Assembly (NCBI RefSeq): GCF_030814135.1
Contig: NZ_JAUSUQ010000002.1
Location: 186,001-250,000, forward strand
DNA length: 64,000 nt
Direction: 5' to 3'
DNA from: Caldalkalibacillus uzonensis
Lineage (GTDB): Bacteria; Bacillota; Bacilli; Caldalkalibacillales; Caldalkalibacillaceae
The notes under the pieces are model-generated. The model searched no databases, was not told where the DNA came from, and saw only the letters and a list, made by a program, of their open reading frames with translations. Shown in pieces: positions 17,431 to 25,725 of this stretch (position 1 is the stretch's first letter; every line of letters begins with the position of its first letter). Position numbers and translations under genes: made by a program.

Positions 17431-17539
17431 GTCTTGATAGACTTGATGCTCTCCAAGATATCAAGACTCTGACATTTTCTATCTCAGCCTCTTTTTCCCG
17501 CCTATCCTTATCCTGTATGTGATCTATTTTTCTATTATA
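17431..17539 (-). promoter_or_regulatory. soxA promoter and leader inverted repeat
   Basis: On the minus strand an extended -10 (TGGTATAAT; TATAAT at 17539-17534) is followed by a leader of about 150 bases. The leader contains a 9-base inverted repeat, GTCTTGATA at 17431-17439 and TATCAAGAC at 17459-17467 (plus-strand coordinates), with a smaller inner CTTG/CAAG stem. This could be an operator or an RNA structure; it does not match a riboswitch I know. Confidence 0.4.
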
Positions 17540-17602
17540 CCAAATAATCGTACAGTTTCTAAGAGACAGAAGGCAGGATGATGAGGTACTTAACGGCAAT
17601 TG

Positions 17603-18714
17603 TTAGCTCTCAATTTTTCTGTTGAGGTACTCTTCCGGTGACCCCACATACTTACCTTTGTTCATGTTGATCATGAAGTAGATCCCCAAGAACCACCAAC
17701 AGACAATGATTAACCACTCGTAGGGCCACACTAAAGCGGAAGGCATGCCAGGCAAATAGAGCACAATAAACCCGAAGCTCAACACAAGGGCAATCCAGCC
17801 AATCACTGTAGAACGGCCGGCTTTAAACGGGCGCTCCATGTCCGGTTCTTTCTTGCGCAAGGCTAGAAAAGCCAGCGCCACCATGAAATAGGCCATAACA
17901 ATGGCTAATCCGCCCGCATCCACCAGCCAGGCCGGAAGCATACCCGACTTAGCCATAGCATAAATGACGCGGCTCCCCCCAATGATAAACGCATTCCGGC
18001 TGGCCATAATGCCGGCTATACCACCCAGGATCATGATTTTGGCAAACAGTTCAGAAGCGAACACTGACCCCATGGCATCAGCAGTGGCCAGCGATGCATT
18101 TTCCAAGCTGGCTGGACTTAAGGCCATACCGACCCCGAAAATAATGGCTAAATACCACACAACAGCACACAATACTGCCACAATTAAAATTTTACCAATC
18201 GACTTAAAAGGAATATTCATTTCTTCAGCCGCTTGCGGGATCACGTCAAAACCGACAAACATGAACGGGGTCATAATGGCCACGGCCATGATTCCGGCCG
18301 CTCCTCCCACAAACAGAGGCTGCAAGTTAGCAACATCCCCGCTGACCGAGGAACCAAAAATGAGCATCAATCCAACCACAGCTAAAATTAAAGTGAGCAC
18401 CATCTGCACGATGGCTGCCGGCTTAATGCCCATGTAGTTTATTACGGTTACAAAAACAGAGCCGGCCATTCCCACAATGACCCAGGAAAAATAAACATCC
18501 CAGCCTGTAATAGCCCACCTGATAATTCGGAAAAAGATACTCCACTACGGTGGGCAAGGCCACTGCTTCAAAGGATGGCCCCCAGGGTTCCCCCGGAAAG
18601 GATCCAGGTTCCCGACAGAACCACCCAGCCCTAGCCAATCATGGCCCCAAAGGCCAGAAACAACACATCAGCCCGTGTCAGCACACGGTTAGACTGAGCA
18701 GTTTGTTTAGACAT
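17603..18714 (-). pseudogene. APC-family amino-acid permease, broken
   Basis: The gene begins at ATG 18714 (MSKQTAQSNRVLTRADVLFL), but codon 28 after GAMIG is TAG (plus-strand 18631-18633; probably TGG originally). The frame continues GWVVLSGTWILSGGTLGAI and then jumps to FEAVALPTVVEYLFPNYQVGY in another frame, so a segment of roughly 50-60 residues covering the next helices is missing. A further small frame change lies before the intact C-terminal 290 residues (from GMAGSVFVTVINYMG at 18475). Full-length relatives carry all 12 helices in one frame. Its start overlaps the end of the gabT remnant, so the two were once a coupled operon. Confidence 0.85.
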
Positions 18715-18940
18715 ACTGCTTCCCCCCTGCAGCCGCGGCAATACTCTCCTCCAGAATCGACAGCCCTTCCTGCAGCTCATGTTCTCCGGGAGCCACCTGA
18801 CACAGTTTCTCTGCCAAAGCAATATAAGGCTCATACATCATCACATTGAATCCGGTATGGATATACCGGTCCACTTGGGCATGGAGCGCTTCATTCACCT
18901 TCGGGTGACAGTGGCCTACATTTAAGGTGCCAATTGCACC
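18707..18940 (-). pseudogene. gabT: gabT remnant, internal plus C-terminal part
   Basis: Minus-strand reading from 18940 gives GAIGTLNVGHCHPKVNEALH, then a stretch ending LAEKLCQVAPG, characteristic of class III 4-aminobutyrate aminotransferases at about residues 60-120. It then passes directly to EHELQEGLSILEESIAAAAGG, which looks like the extreme C-terminus of the same family, and stops at TAA 18709-18707. Some 300 residues including the PLP lysine are therefore gone. The missing first 59 residues lie nearby on the opposite strand (19054-19230). Confidence 0.85.
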
Positions 18941-18999
18941 GAGGCAAACTTGTACCAGTACAACCGGTCAATCCAGTAAGGATGGCAATTTTTCCAATA

Positions 19000-19017
19000 T
19001 TGGCATCATTTTTGCTA
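19000..19017 (+). promoter_or_regulatory. Sigma-54 (-24/-12) promoter of gabT fragment
   Basis: TTGGCATCATTTTTGCTA matches the -24/-12 consensus TGGCAC-N5-TTGCW: GG at 19002-19003 and GC at 19014-19015 with exactly ten bases between. It stands 37 bp before ATG 19054. A short palindrome TTGTAC-CA-GTACAA lies upstream at 18950-18963. Confidence 0.75.
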
Positions 19018-19053
19018 GTTAGTGAATAGAAAATTTCCGTCAGGAGGGATAGC

Positions 19054-19230
19054 ATGAACCGTTATACCCAAATAATTAATCCGATTCCGGGTCCTAAAGC
19101 AAAAGAATTGTTAGATAAGCGCAACCGCTATGTAGCCAGGGGTGTAAGCAACAGTGCGGTCACCTTTGCAGCCCAGGCCGAAGGGGATTTAATTACCGAT
19201 GTGGACGGCAACCGGTTTATCAATTTTGCT
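19054..19230 (+). pseudogene. gabT: gabT remnant, N-terminal 59 codons (inverted)
   Basis: ATG 19054 with a good AGGAGGG site reads MNRYTQIINPIPGPKAKELL and continues to DVDGNRFINFA, the N-terminus of a 4-aminobutyrate aminotransferase. After Ala59 (GCT 19228-19230) the frame runs into unrelated KFIKKCP and stops at 19254. The natural next residues GAIGTLNVGHC begin at 18940 on the other strand. Flipping 18941-19230 would restore an unbroken N-terminal half with no lost codon. Originally the gene would convert GABA and 2-oxoglutarate to succinate semialdehyde and glutamate. Confidence 0.88.
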
Positions 19231-19362
19231 AAATTTATTAAAAAGTGCCCTTAAGAACTTTCCTTTTTATCTTTCATCTTCTCTTCACCGGATCAATTTC
19301 CATTTATAATCAACTGTTCTTCTCTTACTAATATTAGGGGTTAGTAACAGATATGTCTATTT

Positions 19363-20196
19363 TTATTCGCCATTCCACGTCAATGTATATAAATCAGTTC
19401 TCCGATCATCTGACATACTGTAAAAAGAAAACCGAAGCTTTTGTTGTTCTGCAAGATTAATACTAGAAACAATAATGCTCCCATCCTGATCATCAGCTTG
19501 GTGTAATAGAGTCCCATCAGGATAGAAAATAGCTGATTTGCCAAAAAAACGAAGACCGCTTGATTCACCCACATGATTACATGTGATGAGGTATGCCGTA
19601 TTGTCTATTGCTCTGGCCATGGAAAATCTATAATAGGCTTGGTCATAAGGAAGCTCCCATGCACTGGGAGCTAACAACACATTAGCCCCCTTTTGTACAA
19701 GCAGCCGAGCTAATTCCGGGAAAGCCAAGTCCCAACAAATCATAAGCCCAAGGTTTCCTATTTCGGTTTTAATGGTGACAAGACGTTGTCCCGGGTCAAA
19801 AAAATCTTTCTCTAACGGAGTCAAATGTATTTTTTGATAGGTGGCCAACCTTTCACCGTTGGGACTAATCACATTAAATGAATTATAGATCTGTTTTTTA
19901 TCCCCTCTGGGATCGTCTCCCCTCTCAACAAATCCATAACCTAAATAAACATGGTGTTTCCTGGATAAATCTGCCATAAAATCATAAGCCGGTCCTTCTG
20001 CATTCTCTGCAAGCTCATGTAACCTTGGTGATAAAAAATATCCGGTTACAGCTAATTCGGGAAACAAAATGAAATGGACATGAGGATATTTTTGTTGACA
20101 ACGACGGACTAAAAGTCGCATCTTGTTTAAATTTGCTTGGATATATCCATTGGTAAACTCAGTTTGAATTGCAGCGATATTGGTTAATACTTGCAT
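19363..20196 (-). CDS. Carbon-nitrogen hydrolase (nitrilase superfamily)
   Basis: A 277-residue amidase-fold enzyme with the complete Glu-Lys-Cys triad: E47 in LFPELAVTGY, K122 in YQKIHLTP, and C154 in LMICWDLAFPE. Members hydrolyse amides or N-carbamoyl compounds (for example omega-amidase, N-carbamoylputrescine amidase). It is the last gene of the string ureohydrolase - aldehyde dehydrogenase - NCS1 permease, 30 bp after the permease, which points to a role in guanidino- or ureido-compound breakdown. The exact substrate is not decidable. A TTACTAA/TTAGTAA inverted repeat at 19325-19347 lies downstream. Confidence 0.85.
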   Translation of the reverse strand: MQVLTNIAAIQTEFTNGYIQANLNKMRLLVRRCQQKYPHVHFILFPELAVTGYFLSPRLHELAENAEGPAYDFMADLSRKHHVYLGYGFVERGDDPRGDKKQIYNSFNVISPNGERLATYQKIHLTPLEKDFFDPGQRLVTIKTEIGNLGLMICWDLAFPELARLLVQKGANVLLAPSAWELPYDQAYYRFSMARAIDNTAYLITCNHVGESSGLRFFGKSAIFYPDGTLLHQADDQDGSIIVSSINLAEQQKLRFSFYSMSDDRRTDLYTLTWNGE

Positions 20197-20226
20197 TCAT
20201 CATCACTCTTCCCTGTCTATACAATA

Positions 20227-21384
20227 TTAGACATGCTTATCCATAGGTTGATCAAACTGCTTTTCACTTGAATAGCCGAGCTTCATTAATCCCCAATAGG
20301 CCAGTCCAGACACAAAGAACGTTAAAATGGTTGAGCCGATATTCAACGGCTGAATATATGTGAAAAATAAAGCAAACAAAGCACCAATCACATATGCAAT
20401 GTAAGAATAAACATTAAACCCTTTAGTATAACGATAAATTCCTTGTGCGTCCGAAGCAATATCCCTAGCATGATAATTTCCTTTCTTAATAATAAAGAAA
20501 TCAACCAACACAATGGAAAAAATTGGGATATACATAGTAGCAATAAACAATACAAAATCAAAGAAATGGGTCATTAATAACTCCTTCAACAAAGCACCTA
20601 AAACAGTGATAACTCCTAAAAAGATAGCTGGCTTCCAAAATATCATGTTAGGGAAAATGTTTAGAAATGACATATTAGCACTATACAAAGCCATAACATT
20701 GGTCGAGACAACGGAGAGAAAGACAACAATTGCGGCAATAAGCCCAAACCCGTGTGCAGCCAACAAAACGGTTGGATCATACGTTTGTTCCAAGCCTTGT
20801 AAAATACTAAAACCACCAACAGTGGCACCAAGTCCCATGGCAATGATAGAAGATAACAAATAACCTACATATGTGGCAACCATGGCACGAGTTTCCGAGT
20901 TGGCATTACGGGTATAGTCACAAACAGAAGACATCCAAGAAAAGGCAGTAGCAACAACAATATCAAAGGCTATAATGGCTGTGATCTCGGGGTGCTTACT
21001 CACTTGCATTTGAATTAACGAATGCACGTCATATGTTGTAAATAATTTATAAAAGACTGAAAATGATAGCATTAACATGGCAATGGATATCAATCGTTGA
21101 GTAGTATCAACACCACGAATACCGTAAATGGTAATAAGAACGACCACTACCTGTGTTATGATCGTAAACAGGTTGACGTTGCTGTAACCCGTTAAAGAAT
21201 TGATGGCATAATTTAAACTCAACCCAGCCATATAGGCTTGAATCCAGCTCCATCCTACTAAGACTACGGTGTTTGCTAACGCAGGTAAAAGCGCCCCTTT
21301 TTGGCCGAATGCTGCACGGGTAATCACCATGGTAGGCAGACCTGTTTTGGTACCGACGAATGTTACCTGTTGAATGAATACCAA
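20227..21384 (-). pseudogene. NCS1-family permease lacking its N-terminus
   Basis: The 385-residue frame begins with VFIQQVTFVGTKTGLPTMVITRAAFG, which aligns with the region after helix 2 of nucleobase:cation (NCS1) permeases; members are usually 440-490 residues. The N-terminal tail and helix 1, which shape the substrate site, are absent: that position is occupied by the last codons of the aldehyde dehydrogenase gene in another frame (overlap to 21363). A TTG start is possible, but a functional carrier is unlikely. The rest of the frame is intact, so the loss may be recent. Intended cargo could be allantoin, hydantoin, pyrimidine or a related compound. Confidence 0.7.
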
Positions 21385-22856
21385 CCTGGTGCCGTCAGGT
21401 TTGAATTGGTATTAACGTGTTTATATTCAACATAACAGGCCAGACCATGGGGACCCAGTTCCCTTCCTAATCCACTATGTTTGAAACCTCCCCAAGGCGC
21501 TTCCACGTACGGAGTGTGATAACCATTAATCCAAATCGTCCCTGCCTGGAGCTGTTGAGCAATTTTTTTCGCTTTCTTTAGATCTTGGGTCAAAATGCCT
21601 GCTGCAAGCCCATAGCGAGTCCCATTCGCCAAACAAACCCCTTCCTCCTCAGTGTTAAAGGCTTGAACAGTACAAACGGGACCAAAAATTTCTTCCTGGA
21701 CTACTCTCATATTTTGGGACACACCCACAAAAACAGCAGGTCTAAGATAATATCCAGGCAAGTCATTAATGCCTTCCCCACCAGTTAAAAGAGTTGCTCC
21801 TTCTTTTCGGCCCCACTCTATAAAGTTTTGTACATGATTGAAATGAGCTTGGCTGATCACAGGTCCCAATTCGGTTTGTTCCTCTAGCGGAGACCCAATG
21901 CGAATGGCTTTGGTTTTTTCCACAAATTTTTTAATGAATGAACCAAAGATTTGGTGGTGAACAAGAATACGTGATGCTGCCACACAAACTTGTCCTTGAT
22001 TAAAAAATGCGCCAAATATGGCCCACTCTACAGCATCATCCACATTAACATCATCGAAGATAAGGAGCGGTGACTTCCCTCCTAATTCCAAAGAAATGCG
22101 CTTCAATGATTGTGCGCACTCCGCATAAACTCTTTTTCCTGTTTCTACACCTCCGGTAAAAGAAATTTTTCTTACGAGGGGGTCTTGCACAATAGCCCTG
22201 CCTACCTCTTCGCCACCAAGAACAAGGTTAAAAACGCCATTCGGAAGGCCAGATTCATCTAAAAGTTGGGTGAATTTCAAAATACTCAACGGTGTGATTT
22301 CGGCGGGCTTAAAAATAACTGTATTCCCAGCAGCCAATGCTGGAGCGATTTTCCATATACCCAATAATAATGGAAAATTCCATGGAACGATCAATCCACA
22401 AACTCCAATTGGTTCTTCAGTAATTTTGCTTACAGTGCCATCATCCATTTCTTTCGTCCACACTTGACGTTCCTTAACAAGATTTGCATAATAACGCAAA
22501 CATTTAATCGAATCCTCAACATCCAAGCGAGATTCTCGTATTGGCTTCCCTGTATTTTCTGTTTCAAGCCGGGCAACTTCCTCTGCATCTCGTTCCAACT
22601 TGTTGGCCACATCTTCCAAAATGGCCACTCGACAGGACATATCTCTGGCCCACATGCTGTCATAAAAGGCTGAATGAGCAGATCGGACTGCTTCATTAAC
22701 CTGTTCACGTGATGCTTCATGTACATGGGTCAATACTTTTTTTGTAGCTGGATTGATCAATGTTCGTCTTGGGCCCAGCCCATGCAGCCATGTCCCATTT
22801 ATATATAGATCTAACATTTTTTGACTTTCACTACCTTTATCCCTTATTCTTCTCAT
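21363..22856 (-). CDS. NAD(P)+-dependent aldehyde dehydrogenase (aminoaldehyde type)
   Basis: A 497-residue ALDH closest in style to betaine/aminobutyraldehyde dehydrogenases. Catalytic residues are visible: N160 in VPWNFP, E257 in LELGGKSP and nucleophile C291 in FFNQGQVCVAASR; the cofactor motif is FTGGVETG. ATG 22856 lies one base after the stop of the ureohydrolase gene; ATG 22817 (MLDLYING) is an alternative closer to the usual N-terminus. With a ureohydrolase upstream, likely substrates are 4-aminobutyraldehyde or 4-guanidinobutyraldehyde (inference). Its last codons overlap the truncated permease. Confidence 0.88.
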   Translation of the reverse strand: MRRIRDKGSESQKMLDLYINGTWLHGLGPRRTLINPATKKVLTHVHEASREQVNEAVRSAHSAFYDSMWARDMSCRVAILEDVANKLERDAEEVARLETENTGKPIRESRLDVEDSIKCLRYYANLVKERQVWTKEMDDGTVSKITEEPIGVCGLIVPWNFPLLLGIWKIAPALAAGNTVIFKPAEITPLSILKFTQLLDESGLPNGVFNLVLGGEEVGRAIVQDPLVRKISFTGGVETGKRVYAECAQSLKRISLELGGKSPLLIFDDVNVDDAVEWAIFGAFFNQGQVCVAASRILVHHQIFGSFIKKFVEKTKAIRIGSPLEEQTELGPVISQAHFNHVQNFIEWGRKEGATLLTGGEGINDLPGYYLRPAVFVGVSQNMRVVQEEIFGPVCTVQAFNTEEEGVCLANGTRYGLAAGILTQDLKKAKKIAQQLQAGTIWINGYHTPYVEAPWGGFKHSGLGRELGPHGLACYVEYKHVNTNSNLTAPGWYSFNR

Positions 22857-22857
22857 C

Positions 22858-23847
22858 TTATATTGCTTTTTGCTTCTGTTTTTGAACCGCAGTATCAGCT
22901 TTAAGCCGGCGATTAATGGCCACCAGGGTGATCATTTCATACATCACATTGGCGGCTGCTGCAGCGGTAATTTGGCTGGGATCAAAAGCCGGCAGCACTT
23001 CCACACAATCAAAACCGACAATGTTTAAACCTTTCAAGCCCCGGATTAAGTGCAGCCCATCCCGGACAGAAGGCCCTGCCACTTCTGGGGTTCCTGTTCC
23101 CGGTGCATACACGGGATCAAAAAAATCAATATCAAAGGTGACGAAAACAGGACGATCCTTCACCCGTTCATGAATAATGTCCACCATCTGCCCGACACCC
23201 AGTTCAAACAATTCTTCACTGGAGTACACAGCGAAGCCCAACTCGCGGGCGACCTCCAAATCAGTGGAATCATATAAGGGACCGCGGATCCCGATCTGGA
23301 TGGAAGCTGAGGGATCAATAATCTCTTCTTCCACAGCACGCTTAAAAGGTGTACCGTGCATATACTTTTCACCGAAATAGCTGTCCCAAGTATCACTGTG
23401 GGCATCAAACTGGATCAAAGCCAATGGGCCATACACTTGAGCTGCGGCGCGCAACTCAGCCAAGGTAATGGAATGATCACCTCCCATGGCAATGGGGATA
23501 ATGCCTCTGTTGAAAATGGGCAGCATCTGCTCCACAATACGCTCATAGGATTGTTTAATGTACCCTGGAGCAACGACAAGGTCTCCGTAATCCACTCCGG
23601 AAACAAGATCAAAGATGGCCGTGTTTTGCTCTACGTTAAAGGGCCTGAGCAAGATGGAAAAATCCCGGATGGCCTGCGGACCGAACCGGGCCCCAACCCG
23701 AAACGAAGCACCGGTATCAAAGGGAATGCCGGTTACAACAAAATCCATATTATCGTCCAGCTCTTCTTTGTAAGGCAGGCGCATAAAGGTGCGCGGTCCT
23801 GTAAAGCGGGGGGATTGGGATGAATCTTTTGGTTCATATAAAGCCAT
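22858..23847 (-). CDS. Ureohydrolase: agmatinase or guanidinobutyrase
   Basis: A 329-residue Mn2+-dependent ureohydrolase that splits urea from a guanidino compound. All six metal ligands are present: H125 in GGDHS, D148/H150/D152 in DAHSDTWD, D239 and D241 in DIDFFDP. The N-terminus (YEPKDSSQSPRFTGPRTFMRLP) fits the agmatinase/guanidinobutyrase branch, not arginase. It is the first gene behind the sigma-54 promoter at 23877-23893 and is followed at once by an aldehyde dehydrogenase. Guanidinobutyrase would yield GABA, matching the gabT remnant nearby; agmatinase would yield putrescine. Sequence alone does not decide. Confidence 0.88.
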   Translation of the reverse strand: MALYEPKDSSQSPRFTGPRTFMRLPYKEELDDNMDFVVTGIPFDTGASFRVGARFGPQAIRDFSILLRPFNVEQNTAIFDLVSGVDYGDLVVAPGYIKQSYERIVEQMLPIFNRGIIPIAMGGDHSITLAELRAAAQVYGPLALIQFDAHSDTWDSYFGEKYMHGTPFKRAVEEEIIDPSASIQIGIRGPLYDSTDLEVARELGFAVYSSEELFELGVGQMVDIIHERVKDRPVFVTFDIDFFDPVYAPGTGTPEVAGPSVRDGLHLIRGLKGLNIVGFDCVEVLPAFDPSQITAAAAANVMYEMITLVAINRRLKADTAVQKQKQKAI

Positions 23848-23876
23848 GAACAGTTCCTCCTTTCAGCTCTTAAACA

Positions 23877-23893
23877 TGCAAATTACGTGCCAA
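23877..23893 (-). promoter_or_regulatory. Sigma-54 (-24/-12) promoter of ureohydrolase operon
   Basis: Minus-strand TTGGCACGTAATTTGCA is a full match to TGGCACG-N4-TTGCA, with ten bases between GG and GC. It lies between the enhancer-binding protein gene (ends 23896) and the ureohydrolase start (23847), about 30 bp before the latter, on the same strand. Confidence 0.9.
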
Positions 23894-23895
23894 AA

Positions 23896-25314
23896 TCATT
23901 TCCTTATGCCATACTTTTTTAATTTTCTTACTACAGAAGGCTGGCTTATGCCCAGTACACGGGCCATTTCTACCGTTGTACGGCAGGTTTGGCTGGCCTT
24001 TAACAACAGTTGCTTTTCCACTTCTTCCAAAATAGCCGGCAAGGGTTTGTGCTCAGCCAGCATATGCTCAACACCCATGAGAACAGGATCGGTCTGAGGA
24101 CGCCGGTAATTTTCCGGCAGGTCTTCTAGCTTAATAATAGAGGAAGAGGAGGTTACCACCAGCCGTTCAATCAGATTCTCAAGTTCGCGCACATTACCTT
24201 TCCAAGGGTGATCCAACAGTTGTTGGACTACTTTTTCATCCACTTGGCGATAACGGCCGTGCTTACGACTATACTTATCCACAAAAAAACGGATCAAAGC
24301 TAAAACATCCTCTGGACGTTCACGCAACGGGGGGATATGAATAGGCACAACATTAAGACGGAAAAAGAGGTCCTGCCGGAACTGTTTTTCTTTCACAGCC
24401 TGCTCCAGATCCCGGTTAGTGGCCGCAATCAGGCGAATGTCTACGGAGATTGGCTTACGCCCACCTACTCTGTAAAATTTTTGCTCCTGAATAAATTTAA
24501 GCAGCTTTACTTGTAATAAAGATGGAAGCTCTCCCACTTCATCCAGAAACAAGGTTCCACCATGAGCCAGCTCGGCAAAACCGGGTTTCCCTTTACTTTT
24601 GGCTCCCGTAAATGCACCTCCTTCATAGCCAAAGAACTCCGCCTCAAACAAAGACTCTGGAATGGCGCTGCAGTTTACTTCAATAAACGGGCCGTCTTTA
24701 CGCGTACTGTGTTTATGAATCCAACGGGCAATAGCAGATTTGCCCACACCCGACTCCCCTAGCAACAAAACCGTAACATCTACTTCGGCCACTTTCTTCG
24801 CTGCTTTTAGCACTTGCATCATGGCTGTGCTTTCCGCCACCAAACCATTTACTCGCAGCGTTTGATCCCTTAACAGGGCCAGCTCACTTTTCACCCTGGC
24901 CATTTCTTCTTCCATTTCATCCAGATGTTCCTTAATTTTGATCAGTTCCGTCACATCATAGGAATAGCTGACCACGTAAACAATCTCACCGGTGGGATGA
25001 AAGACTGGAATGCCTGTCACAAGCAGCTTCTTGCCGGTGCGGCTGGTTTGCACCAGCGTCACTTTTTCCTTTCTTTTCAACACTTCCGGTGTGATTGCCG
25101 GCCTGAACACCCCTTCTTTCTCCAGATCATACACATTGCGGCCAATCAACCGTTCCGAATCGATTCCGTACTGGGCTCCGCATGCTTGACTCACTTTTAC
25201 GATTTTGCCAGTCGTATCTGTCACCAATAAATCTTCCTGCAATGAATGCAAAATAGCTTCTTCCATATTCCACTTCTCCAGTCCCCTATCCTTAAACTCC
25301 TCTTTCAGCTCCAT
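23896..25314 (-). CDS. Sigma-54-dependent enhancer-binding regulator with PAS sensor
   Basis: A 472-residue transcription activator. Residues about 15-125 form a PAS domain (ILHSLQEDLLVTDTTGKIVKVS), then a coiled linker, then the AAA+ domain at 160-390 with Walker A GESGVGKS (186-193), the sigma-54 contact loop GAFTGA (233-238), Walker B GGTLFLDEVGEL, and a Fis/TyrR-type helix-turn-helix at the C-terminus (MARVLGISQPSVVRKLKKYG). It directly precedes the -24/-12 promoter and the ureohydrolase operon and is their obvious activator. ATG 25314 has AAAGGGGGG upstream. The PAS ligand is unknown. Confidence 0.93.
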   Translation of the reverse strand: MELKEEFKDRGLEKWNMEEAILHSLQEDLLVTDTTGKIVKVSQACGAQYGIDSERLIGRNVYDLEKEGVFRPAITPEVLKRKEKVTLVQTSRTGKKLLVTGIPVFHPTGEIVYVVSYSYDVTELIKIKEHLDEMEEEMARVKSELALLRDQTLRVNGLVAESTAMMQVLKAAKKVAEVDVTVLLLGESGVGKSAIARWIHKHSTRKDGPFIEVNCSAIPESLFEAEFFGYEGGAFTGAKSKGKPGFAELAHGGTLFLDEVGELPSLLQVKLLKFIQEQKFYRVGGRKPISVDIRLIAATNRDLEQAVKEKQFRQDLFFRLNVVPIHIPPLRERPEDVLALIRFFVDKYSRKHGRYRQVDEKVVQQLLDHPWKGNVRELENLIERLVVTSSSSIIKLEDLPENYRRPQTDPVLMGVEHMLAEHKPLPAILEEVEKQLLLKASQTCRTTVEMARVLGISQPSVVRKLKKYGIRK

Positions 25315-25328
25315 GGGCCGCCCCCCTT

Positions 25329-25434
25329 TTATTCAAAATTGAATAAGATTAATCTCTGGAGTGTTATTAGACTTATTTTAGCATTTATAACACTTTTTAT
25401 TCATTATTAAATAATTATTTATTTCTGAATAAAA
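25329..25434. promoter_or_regulatory. AT-rich control region with TATTCA/TGAATA repeats
   Basis: The 25315-25494 stretch before the enhancer-binding protein gene is very AT-rich. It has a palindrome TTATTCAA-AA-TTGAATAA at 25329-25346 and, further out, TTTTATTCA (about 25397) facing TGAATAAAA (about 25424). These could bind the regulator itself. Between 25527 and 25725 I see no gene, only a weak TCGGTTC/GAACCGA hairpin near 25693-25714. Confidence 0.35.
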
Positions 25435-25494
25435 TTAATAACAGTATTTTTCATTTAAATACAAACCATGATAACAGTATTAATAGATACAAAA

Positions 25495-25526
25495 AACTGT
25501 CCCGTCACATATGCAGAGGGACAGTT
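25495..25526. terminator. Bidirectional terminator
   Basis: Inverted repeat AACTGTCCC (25495-25503) / GGGACAGTT (25518-25526) with T-runs on both strands. On the minus strand it can end transcription from the ThDP enzyme operon before the regulator gene. Confidence 0.75.
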
Positions 25527-25725
25527 CCTTTTTGGCTTGTAAGGTCTTTCAACACATCTAGGCAGGTTGGATTTGTATTTGAGTTTTCATTGCCAAGTAA
25601 AGGATCATCGCTTGCTCAAAATGGCTTGGGCCAAGTGTAGTGAGCGCTTTAATTTTTTCTATTTCCAGAGGGGCGGAATGAAAGGTATTAAGTCGGTTCA
25701 AATCTGTCGAACCGATAAACCACAC

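Noticed and set aside
17480-17491. CTGAGAT sequence in the soxA leader, as in TPP riboswitches
   Set aside because: The second half of the TPP aptamer (ACCCUUUGAACCUGAU-like) is absent and the neighbouring gene has no link to thiamine.
17372-17599. 75-codon minus-strand open frame before soxA
   Set aside because: No ribosome site, odd composition, and it covers the soxA promoter and leader repeat.
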